A stretch of 64,000 nt of DNA from an uncultured Marinoscillum sp. Its GTDB lineage: Bacteria; Bacteroidota; Bacteroidia; Cytophagales; MED-G16. Below, piece by piece: positions 15,368-25,723 of the stretch; the first letter of the stretch is position 1; each line of letters opens with the position of its first letter. The notes under the pieces are model-generated. The model saw only the letters and a program-made list of their open reading frames with translations, ran no database searches and was not told the origin of the DNA. Position numbers and translations under genes: made by a program. The stretch is from positions 39,991 through 103,990 of the forward strand of contig CABZXU010000003.1 of NCBI GenBank assembly GCA_902529805.1, read 5' to 3'.

Positions 15368-18313
15368 TTGAATTTTCAGAAAATAAATGATATAACTGGA
15401 TGGATAATGTTTGTTATATCTTTTATTGTCTATTCAATAACTGTAGAAGATACAGCAAGTTTTTGGGATTGTGGTGAGTTTATCGCTGTATCCTATAAGC
15501 TAGAAGTGCCACATCCTCCAGGAGCTCCATTTTATCTATTGTTAGGTAGAATTTTCTCATTCCTGGCTTTAGGTAATGTTGAAAAGATATCTTTAGCAAT
15601 CAATTTTCTTAGCGTAATAACAAGTGCTTTTACTATATTATTTCTATTTTGGACTATAACTCATTTTTCCAAAAAACTTTTTGAAACTAATAATAATATT
15701 AATCTTATTTTAGTAATCTCATCAGGTATTATTGGTTCACTTTCATACACTTTTACGGATTCATTTTGGTTTTCAGCTGTCGAAGCTGAAGTTTATGCTA
15801 TGTCATCTTTTTTTACCGCATTTGTTTTTTGGGCCATATTAAAATGGGAAAATATTGAAGATGAAAAGAAAAAAAATAGATGGATAATATTAATCGCCTA
15901 TATGATGGGGTTATCTATAGGGGTACATTTATTAAATTTAGTCACTATTCCAGCACTAGCCCTAATAATATATTTCCATAAAACAAAAACAATTAACTTA
16001 TTAGGAATTTTTTATACCCTAGTTATAAGCGCATTTTTAATTGGTTTTATAATGATAGGAATTATTCCTGGATTACCCACTTTAGCCAGCAATTTTGAAA
16101 TATTTTTTGTAAATAGTCTTAACCTCCCATTTGGATCTGGAATAATATTTTTTTCAATTTCTTTACTTTTAGGATTAGTATATTCTATAATATATTCTCA
16201 ACAAAAACAAATTGTTTGGTTAAATACTTCTTTGATTGCTTTAAGTTTTGTGCTAATTGGTTACTCATCATATTCTTTAGTATTAATTAGGTCAAGCTTT
16301 AATCCTCCAATAGATGAAAACAATCCGGAAAATATTTTGAGTTTCATATCTTATTTAAAAAGAGAGCAATATGGAAATAGACCACTTTTTCATGGGCAAT
16401 ATTATGATGCAGAAGTTATAGATCAAAAACAAGAAAAAATAGTTTATAAACGAGGAAAAGAAAAATATGAAATAAAAGATAAAAGCTTTAGTTACGTCTA
16501 TGATCCTAAAAGAACAACAATATTTCCAAGAATGTACAGTGGATCAAATCCAAATCATAAAGAAAGATATAGAGAGATTGTAGGGCTTGGAAAAAATGAA
16601 AAACCAAATTTTTCAGACAATTTGGAGTTCATGTTTAAATATCAAATTGGCCATATGTATTTAAGATATTTACTATGGAATTTTTCAGGAAGAGAATCTG
16701 ATATTCAAGATGCTAATTGGTTAAGCATTAATGATAAATTTAAAAATGTGCCTGAAGAAATTCATAATAACAAAGCAAGAAATAATTATTATATGATTCC
16801 TCTAATTTTAGCTTTAATTGGTCTTTTTTACCATTATTTTAGAGATAAAAAAAACTTTTCAGTTGTAATGGCCCTATTTATACTTACAGGAGTAGCACTT
16901 GTAGTATATTTAAATAGCCCCCCATCAGAACCTAGAGAGAGAGATTACATTTATGCAGGTTCCTATTATGCATTTTCAATTTGGATAGGAATAGGAGTTT
17001 TATCTATTTTTTCATTTCTTTATTCAATTTTAAAAAATAATAAAATTTCTCTATTTATTTCTATCATAATTGGTGTAATAAGTCCAATAATCTTATGTAT
17101 TGAAAACTGGGATGATCATGATCGGTCAAATAGATATTTATCCGTAGATTCAGCTAAAAATTTACTGGCTTCCTGTGCTCCAAATTCTATATTATTCACA
17201 GGAGGAGATAACGATACATTTCCTCTTTGGTATGTACAAGAAGTAGAAGGTTTTCGAACTGATGTGAGAGTCATTGTTTTAAGTTATTTCAATACAGATT
17301 GGTATATAGACCAAATGAGAAGTAAAAAAAATGATTCTGAAAAATTAAAATTTCTACTCACAGATGAAAATTATGAACAGGGAGGACTTAACGACTATTT
17401 ACCTTTCATTAAAAATCCAAAAATAAACAATGCTTCAATTAATTTGAATGCATATCTTAATCTGATAAAATCTGAAAATAAAGGTATTCAAGTTCCAGCT
17501 TCTCTAAGTAATTATAATATTCTTCCATCTAAATCATTATATCTAGATATTGATACAAATAATTTAAATCTGAAAAAAATAATTCCTCAACAGTTTTTAA
17601 AATTTTTAGTTAATAGATTAATTATAAATTTAAAAGAAAATAAAGGTGGTTTGGAAAAAAAAGATTTAGCAATATTAGATTTTATTAATTCAAATAACTG
17701 GGAAAGACCAATATATTTTAATAATACATCATTAAATGGAACAAATCTGAATTTTAAAAGAAATGTTATTCAAGAAGGACTTGCTTATAGATTGTTACCA
17801 TTGGTAAATCCAAATCCATCAAAAAACTTTATAAATACCAATATAATGTATGATAATATGATTAATAAATTTTATTGGAGAGAATTAGATAACGAAAAAA
17901 CATATTATTCTGAAGACCATAGAGGATTTGTTTTAAATTATAGAGCTACATTTAATACACTTGCGGCTGAACTAATCAAAATTGGGGAGACTGAAAAAGC
18001 AAAAAATGTAATAAAAACTTGTTTAGAATTAATACCTGATAAAGCAGTGAATTTTGATCATTTTTCTGTACAAAAAGTTGATATGCTTTTATCGATGGGA
18101 GAAAATGAAACGGCAAACAATATTGCAGAAATTACAAGTAAAAGATCTGATCAGATGTTAGAATATCTTATTAATAATAATGTAAACAATAAATATCAAA
18201 TTCAAAGAAATCTAGTTTCTCTAAATGCCTTAGCTAGGGCATATAATAAAGATGGTCAATATGATTTAGCAACCAAGTATAATGACTTATTTGAAAAACA
18301 TTACAAAAATTAG
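15368..18313 (+). CDS. DUF2723 / glycosyltransferase family 117 membrane protein
   Basis: 981 residues. The N-terminal half has about ten membrane helices and the conserved block TASFWDCGEFIA followed by HPPGAPFYLLLGR (residues about 26-58), diagnostic of DUF2723, a relative of protein O-mannosyltransferases. The middle has SPPSEPRERDYIYAGSYYAF and GGDNDTFPLWYVQEVEG; the C-terminus is TPR-like. It is thought to transfer sugar from a lipid carrier to exported proteins or glycans, which is inferred from the fold. The start is TTG at 15368; it gives the usual 25-residue lead before TASFWD, and the next ATG would cut into the first helix. Confidence 0.9.
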   Translation: MNFQKINDITGWIMFVISFIVYSITVEDTASFWDCGEFIAVSYKLEVPHPPGAPFYLLLGRIFSFLALGNVEKISLAINFLSVITSAFTILFLFWTITHFSKKLFETNNNINLILVISSGIIGSLSYTFTDSFWFSAVEAEVYAMSSFFTAFVFWAILKWENIEDEKKKNRWIILIAYMMGLSIGVHLLNLVTIPALALIIYFHKTKTINLLGIFYTLVISAFLIGFIMIGIIPGLPTLASNFEIFFVNSLNLPFGSGIIFFSISLLLGLVYSIIYSQQKQIVWLNTSLIALSFVLIGYSSYSLVLIRSSFNPPIDENNPENILSFISYLKREQYGNRPLFHGQYYDAEVIDQKQEKIVYKRGKEKYEIKDKSFSYVYDPKRTTIFPRMYSGSNPNHKERYREIVGLGKNEKPNFSDNLEFMFKYQIGHMYLRYLLWNFSGRESDIQDANWLSINDKFKNVPEEIHNNKARNNYYMIPLILALIGLFYHYFRDKKNFSVVMALFILTGVALVVYLNSPPSEPRERDYIYAGSYYAFSIWIGIGVLSIFSFLYSILKNNKISLFISIIIGVISPIILCIENWDDHDRSNRYLSVDSAKNLLASCAPNSILFTGGDNDTFPLWYVQEVEGFRTDVRVIVLSYFNTDWYIDQMRSKKNDSEKLKFLLTDENYEQGGLNDYLPFIKNPKINNASINLNAYLNLIKSENKGIQVPASLSNYNILPSKSLYLDIDTNNLNLKKIIPQQFLKFLVNRLIINLKENKGGLEKKDLAILDFINSNNWERPIYFNNTSLNGTNLNFKRNVIQEGLAYRLLPLVNPNPSKNFINTNIMYDNMINKFYWRELDNEKTYYSEDHRGFVLNYRATFNTLAAELIKIGETEKAKNVIKTCLELIPDKAVNFDHFSVQKVDMLLSMGENETANNIAEITSKRSDQMLEYLINNNVNNKYQIQRNLVSLNALARAYNKDGQYDLATKYNDLFEKHYKN

Positions 18314-18320
18314 ATGATTT

Positions 18321-18644
18321 CTATTTCTTAAGAAATTTTAAAGCTTTTTTATACTTTGATTTATCATTAGCTACAATTATAAAATAATAACCGTTTGATA
18401 TTTCCTTGACTGAAAATTTAATTTTATTATTTGAAATAATATTACTTGAAATATTAATTTTATTACCTATTATACTATGAATTTGAAAATTGAAATCTTG
18501 AATATTTTTAGTATTAGATTCAAGAATTACAAATTCTGAAGCGGGATTTGGGTATATATCAAATTTAAATTCATTTTTTAATTCTTGAGCATTTACTAGA
18601 ATTGGGAATAAAAATAATAAAAATAATAAGATGTGTTTTTTCAT
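18321..18644 (-). CDS. Miniature T9SS type A sorting-domain protein
   Basis: With the ATG at 18644 this is 107 residues: a signal peptide (MKKHILLFLLFLFPILVNA) and then almost nothing but a T9SS C-terminal domain. FDIYPNPASEFVILES opens it, SIIGNKINIS lies in the middle, ISNGYYFIIV and a basic end KYKKALKFLKK close it. Normally this domain is a tail of about 80 residues on a much larger secreted protein. Here it has no cargo. An upstream in-frame ATG at 18662 is possible but would spoil the signal peptide. It follows nnr by 40 nt and may be the end of the icd-leu operon. Confidence 0.85.
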   Translation of the reverse strand: MKKHILLFLLFLFPILVNAQELKNEFKFDIYPNPASEFVILESNTKNIQDFNFQIHSIIGNKINISSNIISNNKIKFSVKEISNGYYFIIVANDKSKYKKALKFLKK

Positions 18645-18684
18645 TAAAAAAAAATTAATCAATCATAAAATTAGATAAAAAAGA

Positions 18685-20181
18685 TTAATTATCTATTTTT
18701 TTAAATGCTTTTGGTAAAGAGTTAATTAAATCTGTTGCCATCAAAGATTCTTCTCCTAGATTTTTTTTTGTAATATCACCTGATAATCCATGAATGTATA
18801 CACCCATAATCATTGCATCAAAAGGTTTATAGCCTCTACCAATTAAACCGGTAATAATTCCAGTTAATACATCTCCGCTTCCACCTGTTGCCATTCCCGG
18901 ATTTCCTGTTGTATTAATAAATAATTCACCATTAATATCTGTCATCATAGAGTAAGGACCTTTTATTAAAATATTTAATTTAAATTTTTTGCTCAGTTTT
19001 TTCTGAAGTTTGATCCTTTGATTAGAATCTTTATATGTTCCGACTAACCTTTTGAATTCCTTTGGATGTGGAGTTAATATAGAGTGGTTGGGTAAAAATT
19101 TTAAAATATTTTTATTTCTTGCAATAATGTTAATTGCATCAGCATCTATAACTAAAGGAATTTTTGCTACTTTAATTAATTTTATAATAGCCTTCTCGGT
19201 ATCCTTATGTAGTCCTATTCCTGGACCTATACCAATTGAATTAAAAACTTCTAATTTAGGAATTGAAGATATATGATTTTTTTTAGTATCTGTAATGGTC
19301 ATTGCTTCAGGAACTGAAGTTTGAATTATTGATTCACCAACTTTTGGAACATATACAGAAAGAAGTCCTATACCTGATTTTAAGGCAGCTTTACATGACA
19401 TGATACAAGCCCCCATTTTACCTTTACTACCAGAAATAATAAGACCATGCCCAAAAGTTCCCTTATGAGAAATTAAACTTCTACTAATTATTCTATTTTT
19501 TATATCATTTTTTTCTATTAAAGATGCTGAAGGCAATAGTTTATCTATTACATCTTTATCTAAACCAATATCTGTTATAAGAACTTCGCCAATAAAATTT
19601 ATGTATTCAGGGAAAAAAAAAGATAATTTCGGTGTTTGAAATGTAAATATGTAATCTGAATTAAAAAAAACATTCCCAAGAACTTCGTCTGGTGAAATAC
19701 CAGAAGGAATATCAATAGAAATTTTTTTACCCTTTAAATTATTTAAGTGTTTAATTAAATCAATACATGGTGCCTCTAATTTTCTAGATAAACCATATCC
19801 AAATAAACCATCTATTATAAGTTCTGAATCTTTAATTTTAGGAATTATATTATCATTTATATAAAAAACAGGAATTTTCTGATTCAAATTATTTAATTGG
19901 AATAAACAATCTTTAGATATTTTATTTTGATGATTTAAAAAAAACACTTTTACATTATATCCATTATCATAAAGCTTATTTGATATAAGTAATGCATCGC
20001 CTCCATTATTTCCAAAACCGCAAAAAATTTGTAGGTTATTAGATTTAGAAAATTTTGATATAAACCAAGTCGTAAAACTCTCGCAAGCTCTTTCCATAAG
20101 TTTCAAAGAAGATATTCTCTGATTTTCAATGGTTTTAAGATCAAGACTTTTAAGGTTTGAAGAAGATAAAACTTTAAGCAT
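18685..20181 (-). CDS. nnr: Bifunctional NAD(P)H-hydrate epimerase / ADP-dependent dehydratase
   Basis: 498 residues, the usual fused form. The N-terminal YjeF_N half epimerises R-NAD(P)HX (FCGFGNNGGDALLIS, about 54-68; IIDGLFGYGLSR). The C-terminal ribokinase-like half dehydrates S-NAD(P)HX (GNPGMATGGSGDVLTGII, about 430-447; LTPHPKEFKRLVG; IDADAINII). It repairs damaged nicotinamide cofactors. It starts 4 nt after the leuB stop, so the repair enzyme is made with two dehydrogenases, Icd and LeuB, that use NADP and NAD. Confidence 0.96.
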   Translation of the reverse strand: MLKVLSSSNLKSLDLKTIENQRISSLKLMERACESFTTWFISKFSKSNNLQIFCGFGNNGGDALLISNKLYDNGYNVKVFFLNHQNKISKDCLFQLNNLNQKIPVFYINDNIIPKIKDSELIIDGLFGYGLSRKLEAPCIDLIKHLNNLKGKKISIDIPSGISPDEVLGNVFFNSDYIFTFQTPKLSFFFPEYINFIGEVLITDIGLDKDVIDKLLPSASLIEKNDIKNRIISRSLISHKGTFGHGLIISGSKGKMGACIMSCKAALKSGIGLLSVYVPKVGESIIQTSVPEAMTITDTKKNHISSIPKLEVFNSIGIGPGIGLHKDTEKAIIKLIKVAKIPLVIDADAINIIARNKNILKFLPNHSILTPHPKEFKRLVGTYKDSNQRIKLQKKLSKKFKLNILIKGPYSMMTDINGELFINTTGNPGMATGGSGDVLTGIITGLIGRGYKPFDAMIMGVYIHGLSGDITKKNLGEESLMATDLINSLPKAFKKIDN

Positions 20182-20185
20182 AAAA

Positions 20186-21256
20186 TTACTTAATCAATTG
20201 ATCAACTCTATTTGCAATCCAATCACCTACCTCATTGGTTTTATAAAATGTATTATCGTTGATATCTTCTGTAACTATTCCATTATTTAAAGCATCATTA
20301 ACAGCATCGATAATAATTTTTTCTTCAAATCCCATATTAAAAGAATAATTGATCATCATCGCAGAAGATAAAATCATTGCCATTGGATTTGCAATATTTT
20401 TTCCTGCTACTTGGGGATAAGAACCATGTATTGGTTCAAACAAACTTATATCTTTTCCCACAGAAGCAGATGGCAACATTCCAAGTGAACCTGTTATTAC
20501 TGAAGCTTCATCTGTAATTATATCTCCAAACATGTTTTCTGTTAAGATAACATCAAAGTCAGAAGGGTTAGATATAATTTTCATAGCTGCATTATCAACA
20601 AATAAATAATCAACTTTCACATCAGAATAATTTTTAGAAATATTTTGAACAACTTGTCTCCATAATCTCGATGTTGACAATACATTTGCTTTATCTACTA
20701 ATGTAAGCTTTTTGTTTCTTTTTAAGGCCTCATTAAATGCTAAAACAGAGATTCTTTCAATTTCACTTTTTTTATAAACACAAGTATCATAGGCTTTATT
20801 ACCATCATCTGAAATTCCTTTTTCACCAAAATAAATTCCACCTGTTAACTCTCTGAAAACGACAAAATCTACATTTTTTAGAATCTTATTTTTTAAAGGA
20901 GAATATTCAATTAAAGAATTATAAGTTTTTACAGGCCTTATATTAGCAAATAAACCTAAAAATTTTCTCATCTCTAACAGTCCATCCTCTGGCCTAATTT
21001 TAGCTTTTGGATCATTATCATATTTTGGATCGCCTATAGCTCCAAACAAGATTGCATCAGATGATTTACAAATATCTTTTGTATTATCTGGGAAAGGATT
21101 ACCTTTTTCGTTTATTGCTGATGCCCCGACTAGAGCTTTAGAATAGTTAAATTTTATTCTACTTTTTTTAGAAATAATATCCAAAACTTTAATAGCTTCT
21201 TTCATTACCTCAGGACCAATGCCATCTCCTTCTAATACAGCAATATTTTTTGTCAT
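20186..21256 (-). CDS. leuB: 3-isopropylmalate dehydrogenase
   Basis: 356 residues. Oxidatively decarboxylates 3-isopropylmalate to 2-oxoisocaproate with NAD. Seen: EGDGIGPEV at the N-terminus, VVFRELTGGIYFGEKG, the lysine and aspartates of the substrate/metal site in VDKANVL and FGDIITDEAS, and FEPIHGSYPQVAGKNIANP near the cofactor pocket. It overlaps leuD by 4 nt (ATGA). Sequence places it with LeuB rather than the IDH encoded first in the same operon. Confidence 0.97.
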   Translation of the reverse strand: MTKNIAVLEGDGIGPEVMKEAIKVLDIISKKSRIKFNYSKALVGASAINEKGNPFPDNTKDICKSSDAILFGAIGDPKYDNDPKAKIRPEDGLLEMRKFLGLFANIRPVKTYNSLIEYSPLKNKILKNVDFVVFRELTGGIYFGEKGISDDGNKAYDTCVYKKSEIERISVLAFNEALKRNKKLTLVDKANVLSTSRLWRQVVQNISKNYSDVKVDYLFVDNAAMKIISNPSDFDVILTENMFGDIITDEASVITGSLGMLPSASVGKDISLFEPIHGSYPQVAGKNIANPMAMILSSAMMINYSFNMGFEEKIIIDAVNDALNNGIVTEDINDNTFYKTNEVGDWIANRVDQLIK

Positions 21257-21843
21257 ACTTTATTCAATTTTTCAAACTCTAATATTGAATCTTTCTTACT
21301 ATTCAAATAATCGATACTATCATATCCATTAATTAGGCATGTTTTATTAAAACTATTAATACTAAATGACTCATTGAATGATCCATTATTAGTAAAAAAT
21401 ACTTGATTCTCCAAATCAACATTAAATTCAATTTTTTCATTTTCTCTAATTAATTCAAAAACTTTACTTAAAGATTTTTCATTTAATTTTATAGTCAATA
21501 GACCATTATTTAGTGCATTGTTGTTGAATATATCTGCAAAAAAACTGCTAACTACTACTCTAAATCCAAAATCATAAATTGCCCATGCAGCATGTTCTCT
21601 ACTTGAACCACATCCAAAATTTCTTCCTGCTATCAATATTTTATTTTGTTTATCCGATCTATTTAATATAAAATCAGTAATAGGCTTGTTCATGTTATCA
21701 TATCTCCAATCTCTAAATAAATTATCTCCAAAACCATCTCTAGATATAGCTTTCAAAAATCTAGCTGGTATAATTTGATCTGTATCGATATTCTCAATAG
21801 AAATTGGAGTTGCCTTAGATAAAATATTTTTAAATTTTTCCAT
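21253..21843 (-). CDS. leuD: 3-isopropylmalate dehydratase small subunit
   Basis: 196 residues from the ATG at 21843. With LeuC it isomerises 2- to 3-isopropylmalate. Motifs are IDTDQIIPARFLK near the N-terminus and AGRNFGCGSSREHA, the swivelling-domain substrate loop. An in-frame TTG two codons upstream (21849) would overlap the leuC stop; the ATG starts 2 nt after it and is preferred. The C-terminus is coupled to leuB by a 4-nt overlap. Confidence 0.96.
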   Translation of the reverse strand: MEKFKNILSKATPISIENIDTDQIIPARFLKAISRDGFGDNLFRDWRYDNMNKPITDFILNRSDKQNKILIAGRNFGCGSSREHAAWAIYDFGFRVVVSSFFADIFNNNALNNGLLTIKLNEKSLSKVFELIRENEKIEFNVDLENQVFFTNNGSFNESFSINSFNKTCLINGYDSIDYLNSKKDSILEFEKLNKV

Positions 21844-21845
21844 AA

Positions 21846-23243
21846 TCAAATATAGTCTCTAACATCCGTTACATATCCATTTACTGCAGTTGCAGCAGCA
21901 GTTAAAGGACTAGCTAGCATTGTTCTAGAGCCTGGTCCTTGCCTTCCTTCAAAATTTCTATTTGAAGTAGAAACACAAAATTTACTTTTAGGTATCTTAT
22001 CTTCGTTCATTGCAAGACAAGCAGAACAACCTGGTTGTCTAAATTCAAAACCTGCATTTTTAAATATCTTATCTATTCCTTCTTCGATAGCCATCTTTTC
22101 TACTTGTTTAGATCCAGGGATAACCCATGCACTAACACCCGATGCTTTTTGTTTTCCATCAATAAATTTCGCTGCTATTCTTAAATCCTCCATTCTTGAA
22201 TTTGTACAACTACCTATAAAAACATAATCTATTTTTTTGTTTAATATATGGGTCCCAGATTTTAAACCCATATAATTCAAAGATTTATCAAATGAATCTT
22301 TAGATCCCTCCAATGGTAATTCGGGTATTTTATCTCTTATTTTCATTCCCATTCCAGGATTTGTTCCATATGTTATCATGGGTTCAATATCTTTAGCATC
22401 AAATTTTAAAACCTTATCATATTTAGCATTGCTATCAGAAACCAAAGTTTTCCAATACTTTACTTTATTATCAAAATCAATACCATCAGGTGAAAATTTT
22501 TTATTTTCAACATATTCAAAAGTTTTTTGATCAGGAGCAATCATACCTCCCCTAGCACCCATTTCAATACTCATATTACAAATAGTCATTCTAGCTTCCA
22601 TTGATAGAGAAGAAATTGTAGAGCCAGAATATTCTACAAAATACCCTGTTCCACCTGAAGAAGAAATTTTTGAAATAATGTATAATATTATATCCTTAGA
22701 AAAAACACCATTTTGTAATTCTCCATTTATTTCAATCAACATAGTTTTAGGTTTTTTTTGAAGTAAACATTGAGTTGCTAATACCATCTCTACCTCACTT
22801 GTACCTATTCCAAAAGCAATAGAACCAAATGCTCCATGTGTTGAAGTATGACTATCTCCACATACAATAGTCATCCCTGGTTGAGTTATACCAAGTTCTG
22901 GACCAATAACATGGACTATTCCTTGATATTTATGACCAAGTCCATATAATTCAATTCCAAAATCTTTACAGTTTTTTGTAAGTTGGTTTAGTTGATTTCT
23001 AGATAATTCTTCCTTAATTGGCAAATGTTGATTTAATGTTGGAACATTATGATCAGCAGTTGCAATAGTTTTTTCAGGACGCAAAACCTTAAGTCCTCTT
23101 TTTCTTAATCCTAAAAAAGCTTGAGGGCTAGTTACCTCATGAATTAAATGTTTATCTACATATAAAATACTTGGACCGCTAGGAATTTCGTCTACCACAT
23201 GAGATTCCCATACTTTATCAAATAAGGTTTTAGGATGATTCAT
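21846..23243 (-). CDS. leuC: 3-isopropylmalate dehydratase large subunit
   Basis: 465-residue aconitase-family protein. The three cluster cysteines are visible in [13 protein letters not shown] and [26 protein letters not shown] and [17 protein letters not shown] form the substrate site. It builds a [4Fe-4S] centre and works with LeuD. It lies 9 nt downstream of leuA. Length and motifs are typical, with nothing missing. Confidence 0.98.
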   Translation of the reverse strand: MNHPKTLFDKVWESHVVDEIPSGPSILYVDKHLIHEVTSPQAFLGLRKRGLKVLRPEKTIATADHNVPTLNQHLPIKEELSRNQLNQLTKNCKDFGIELYGLGHKYQGIVHVIGPELGITQPGMTIVCGDSHTSTHGAFGSIAFGIGTSEVEMVLATQCLLQKKPKTMLIEINGELQNGVFSKDIILYIISKISSSGGTGYFVEYSGSTISSLSMEARMTICNMSIEMGARGGMIAPDQKTFEYVENKKFSPDGIDFDNKVKYWKTLVSDSNAKYDKVLKFDAKDIEPMITYGTNPGMGMKIRDKIPELPLEGSKDSFDKSLNYMGLKSGTHILNKKIDYVFIGSCTNSRMEDLRIAAKFIDGKQKASGVSAWVIPGSKQVEKMAIEEGIDKIFKNAGFEFRQPGCSACLAMNEDKIPKSKFCVSTSNRNFEGRQGPGSRTMLASPLTAAATAVNGYVTDVRDYI

Positions 23244-23252
23244 ATTAGTGAA

Positions 23253-24407
23253 TTATTTTTTTTTCTTAACTAATTCATATAAATCTTCATCATGAATTAA
23301 TTTCTTTTTATCTGCCATCTCAAGAAATTTAGTGTAAAGTGTTTCCAACTCAATTTTACTTAGTGTAATACCCAATAAAGAAAGTCTATGAGATAATGCT
23401 GCTCTTCCACTTCTGGCAGTTAAGTCAATTGAAGAAGAATCAACCCCTACAACTTCAGGATCTATAATTTCATAAGTTTCTCTATGTTTAAGAAAACCAT
23501 CTTGATGTATTCCAGATGAATGAGCAAAAGCATTTGCTCCCACTATTGCTTTATTTCTCTGCACAGGCATATTCATTAGTTTACTAACTTTTTTGCTTAA
23601 TGGAACAATTTTTTTTGTGTTTATACCTGTTCTGAAATTTAAATGTTTATGAGCATGAAGAGCCATTACTACTTCCTCAAGAGAAGTATTTCCTGCTCTT
23701 TCTCCGATACCATTCATTGTGACTTCAACTTGTCGTGCACCATTTTGTAATCCTGCAATTGAATTAGCTGTAGCTAATCCCAAATCATTATGACAATGAA
23801 CTGAAATTGTAGCTTTATCAATATTAGGAACATTGTTTTTTAAAAATTTAATTTTTTCACCATACATATCAGGTAAATTATATCCTGTTGTATCTGCAAT
23901 GTTTATAACAGTAACACCTGCTTTGATTACTTCTTCAACCATTTTAGATAAAAAATCATGATCAGCTCTTCCAGCGTCTTCAGGATAAAATTCAATGTCG
24001 TCAAAATATTTTCTAGCATATTTTACTGCTGAAACAGCTTGTTCTAAAACTTTTTCTCTTGTAGATTTAAATTTATATTTAATATGAATATCTGAAGCAC
24101 CAATTCCAGTATGAAGTCTTTTTCTTCTAGCATCCTTAAGAGATAAATTTGCCATATCAATATCCATTACAACTGCTCTGCTGAGTGCACAAATAATAGG
24201 TTTTTTTACGTTTTTAGATATTTCTACAATAGAATTAAAATCTCCAGGGCTTGAAATTGGAAAACCAGCTTCTAAAACATCTACTCCAAGATCCTCTAGG
24301 TCTTTAGCAATCTCAACTTTTTCTTTTGAATTAAGCTGACACCCAGGAACTTGTTCTCCATCCCTCAGAGTAGTATCAAAAACTATTATTTTTTCTTTTT
24401 TAGTCAT
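23253..24407 (-). CDS. leuA: 2-isopropylmalate synthase, short form without the regulatory domain
   Basis: 384 residues. Condenses acetyl-CoA with 2-oxoisovalerate, the committed step to leucine. [12 protein letters not shown] at the N-terminus and [15 protein letters not shown], the metal-binding HxH site, are intact. [12 protein letters not shown] and [10 protein letters not shown] are LeuA/homocitrate-synthase family blocks. The protein ends soon after the linker, so the C-terminal leucine-binding domain of the roughly 510-residue enzymes is absent and feedback inhibition by leucine is unlikely in the usual way. The context with leuCDB argues against homocitrate or citramalate synthase. 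Confidence 0.93.
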   Translation of the reverse strand: MTKKEKIIVFDTTLRDGEQVPGCQLNSKEKVEIAKDLEDLGVDVLEAGFPISSPGDFNSIVEISKNVKKPIICALSRAVVMDIDMANLSLKDARRKRLHTGIGASDIHIKYKFKSTREKVLEQAVSAVKYARKYFDDIEFYPEDAGRADHDFLSKMVEEVIKAGVTVINIADTTGYNLPDMYGEKIKFLKNNVPNIDKATISVHCHNDLGLATANSIAGLQNGARQVEVTMNGIGERAGNTSLEEVVMALHAHKHLNFRTGINTKKIVPLSKKVSKLMNMPVQRNKAIVGANAFAHSSGIHQDGFLKHRETYEIIDPEVVGVDSSSIDLTARSGRAALSHRLSLLGITLSKIELETLYTKFLEMADKKKLIHDEDLYELVKKKK

Positions 24408-24410
24408 AGA

Positions 24411-25637
24411 TTACATGTTTTTTATAATTTCTTCTCCAAATTCAGAACATGATAGTAAAGTGGCATCATCCATTAATCTTTCAAAGTCATAAGTAACTTT
24501 TTTGCTAGATATAGATTTTGTTATACCATTGTGAATAAGATCTTTAGCTTCGAACCACCCTAAATGCTCTAACATCATAGCCCCAGATAGAATAACTGAG
24601 CCAGGATTTACCTTATTTTTTCCTGCATATTTTGGAGCAGTTCCATGTGTAGCTTCAAAAATAGCATGACCAGTTTCATAATTTATATTTGCTCCTGGAG
24701 CTATTCCAATGCCACCAACTATCGCAGCTAGAGCATCTGAAATATAATCTCCATTTAGATTCATTGTTGCTACTACAGAATATTCTTTTGGCCTTAATAG
24801 AATTTGTTGTAAAAAAGCATCAGCAATAACATCCTTAATAATTATTTTTCTATTTTCAATATTTATTTCTTGCCATGGCCCACCATCTAAATCTTTAGCT
24901 CCAAATTCTTCTTTTGCTATTTTATACCCCCAATCTCTAAAAGAACCCTCGGTATATTTCATAATATTTCCCTTGTGAACAAAGGTGACTGAATCTCTTT
25001 TATTTTTAATAGCATAATCAATAGCAGATCTAACTAACCTTGAAGTTCCTTCTTCTGAAATTGGTTTTAAACCTATTCCACTTGATTCTGGAAATCTTAT
25101 TTTATTAAATCTTTGCTCAAAATTTTCTTTTAATAAAGATTTGATTTTTTCATTTTCTTTTGTGCCGTTCTCAAATTCAATTCCAGCATAAATATCTTCA
25201 GTATTTTCTCTAAAAATAACCATATTAGTAGTACTTGGATCTTTAACCGGAGATGGGGTGCCATCAAACCATCTAACAGGTCTCACACAGGCAAAAAGAT
25301 CTAGCTTCTGTCTTAAAGCTACATTTAATGAGGTGATTCCACCTCCAACAGGTGTAGTAAGAGGACCTTTTATTCCAACTAAATATTTATTAAATAAATC
25401 AAGTGTTTCTTGAGGAAGCCATTCACCAGTTTGATTAAATGCTTTTTCTCCAGCTAATACTTCTAACCACTCAATTTTTTTTGAACCTTTATAAGCTTTT
25501 TCAACTGCATTATCAATAACTTTTTTACTTATAGACCAAATATCAATACCAATACCATCCCCTTCTATAAAAGGTATAATTGGATTGTTTCCAACAATCA
25601 GATTTTTATCTTCAATTGTAATAATATCTCCGTTCAT
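24411..25637 (-). CDS. icd: Isocitrate dehydrogenase (NADP-type)
   Basis: 408 residues of the E. coli Icd type. [20 protein letters not shown] contains the substrate serine that is phosphorylated in E. coli. [14 protein letters not shown], the lysine of [11 protein letters not shown], and [16 protein letters not shown] with the Lys-Tyr pair that selects NADP are all present. It makes 2-oxoglutarate in the TCA cycle. It is unusual as the first gene of a leucine operon (3-nt gap to leuA). The ATG at 25637 is preceded by a TAAGTTTG promoter box about 70 nt upstream. Confidence 0.95.
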   Translation of the reverse strand: MNGDIITIEDKNLIVGNNPIIPFIEGDGIGIDIWSISKKVIDNAVEKAYKGSKKIEWLEVLAGEKAFNQTGEWLPQETLDLFNKYLVGIKGPLTTPVGGGITSLNVALRQKLDLFACVRPVRWFDGTPSPVKDPSTTNMVIFRENTEDIYAGIEFENGTKENEKIKSLLKENFEQRFNKIRFPESSGIGLKPISEEGTSRLVRSAIDYAIKNKRDSVTFVHKGNIMKYTEGSFRDWGYKIAKEEFGAKDLDGGPWQEINIENRKIIIKDVIADAFLQQILLRPKEYSVVATMNLNGDYISDALAAIVGGIGIAPGANINYETGHAIFEATHGTAPKYAGKNKVNPGSVILSGAMMLEHLGWFEAKDLIHNGITKSISSKKVTYDFERLMDDATLLSCSEFGEEIIKNM

Positions 25638-25708
25638 ATTTTTACTTTAAATTGAGGGATGTAATTTAGATATTTTTTAAGAAAATGATACCTAATTTAT
25701 AGATTTTA

Positions 25709-25716
25709 CAAACTTA
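25709..25716 (-). promoter_or_regulatory. Candidate -7 promoter box of the icd-leuACDB-nnr operon (TAAGTTTG)
   Basis: An exact TAnnTTTG match on the minus strand, 71 nt before the icd start codon and just inside the 3' end of the redoxin gap. It would give a leader of about 65 nt. I looked in that leader for a leucine-rich leader peptide and attenuator hairpin and saw none. No -33 TTG is evident. Confidence 0.45.
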
Positions 25717-25723
25717 TATTATT

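Noticed and set aside
25638..25708. Leucine attenuator in the leader of the icd-leu operon
   Set aside because: I saw no leucine-rich leader peptide and no competing hairpins in the 70-nt leader.
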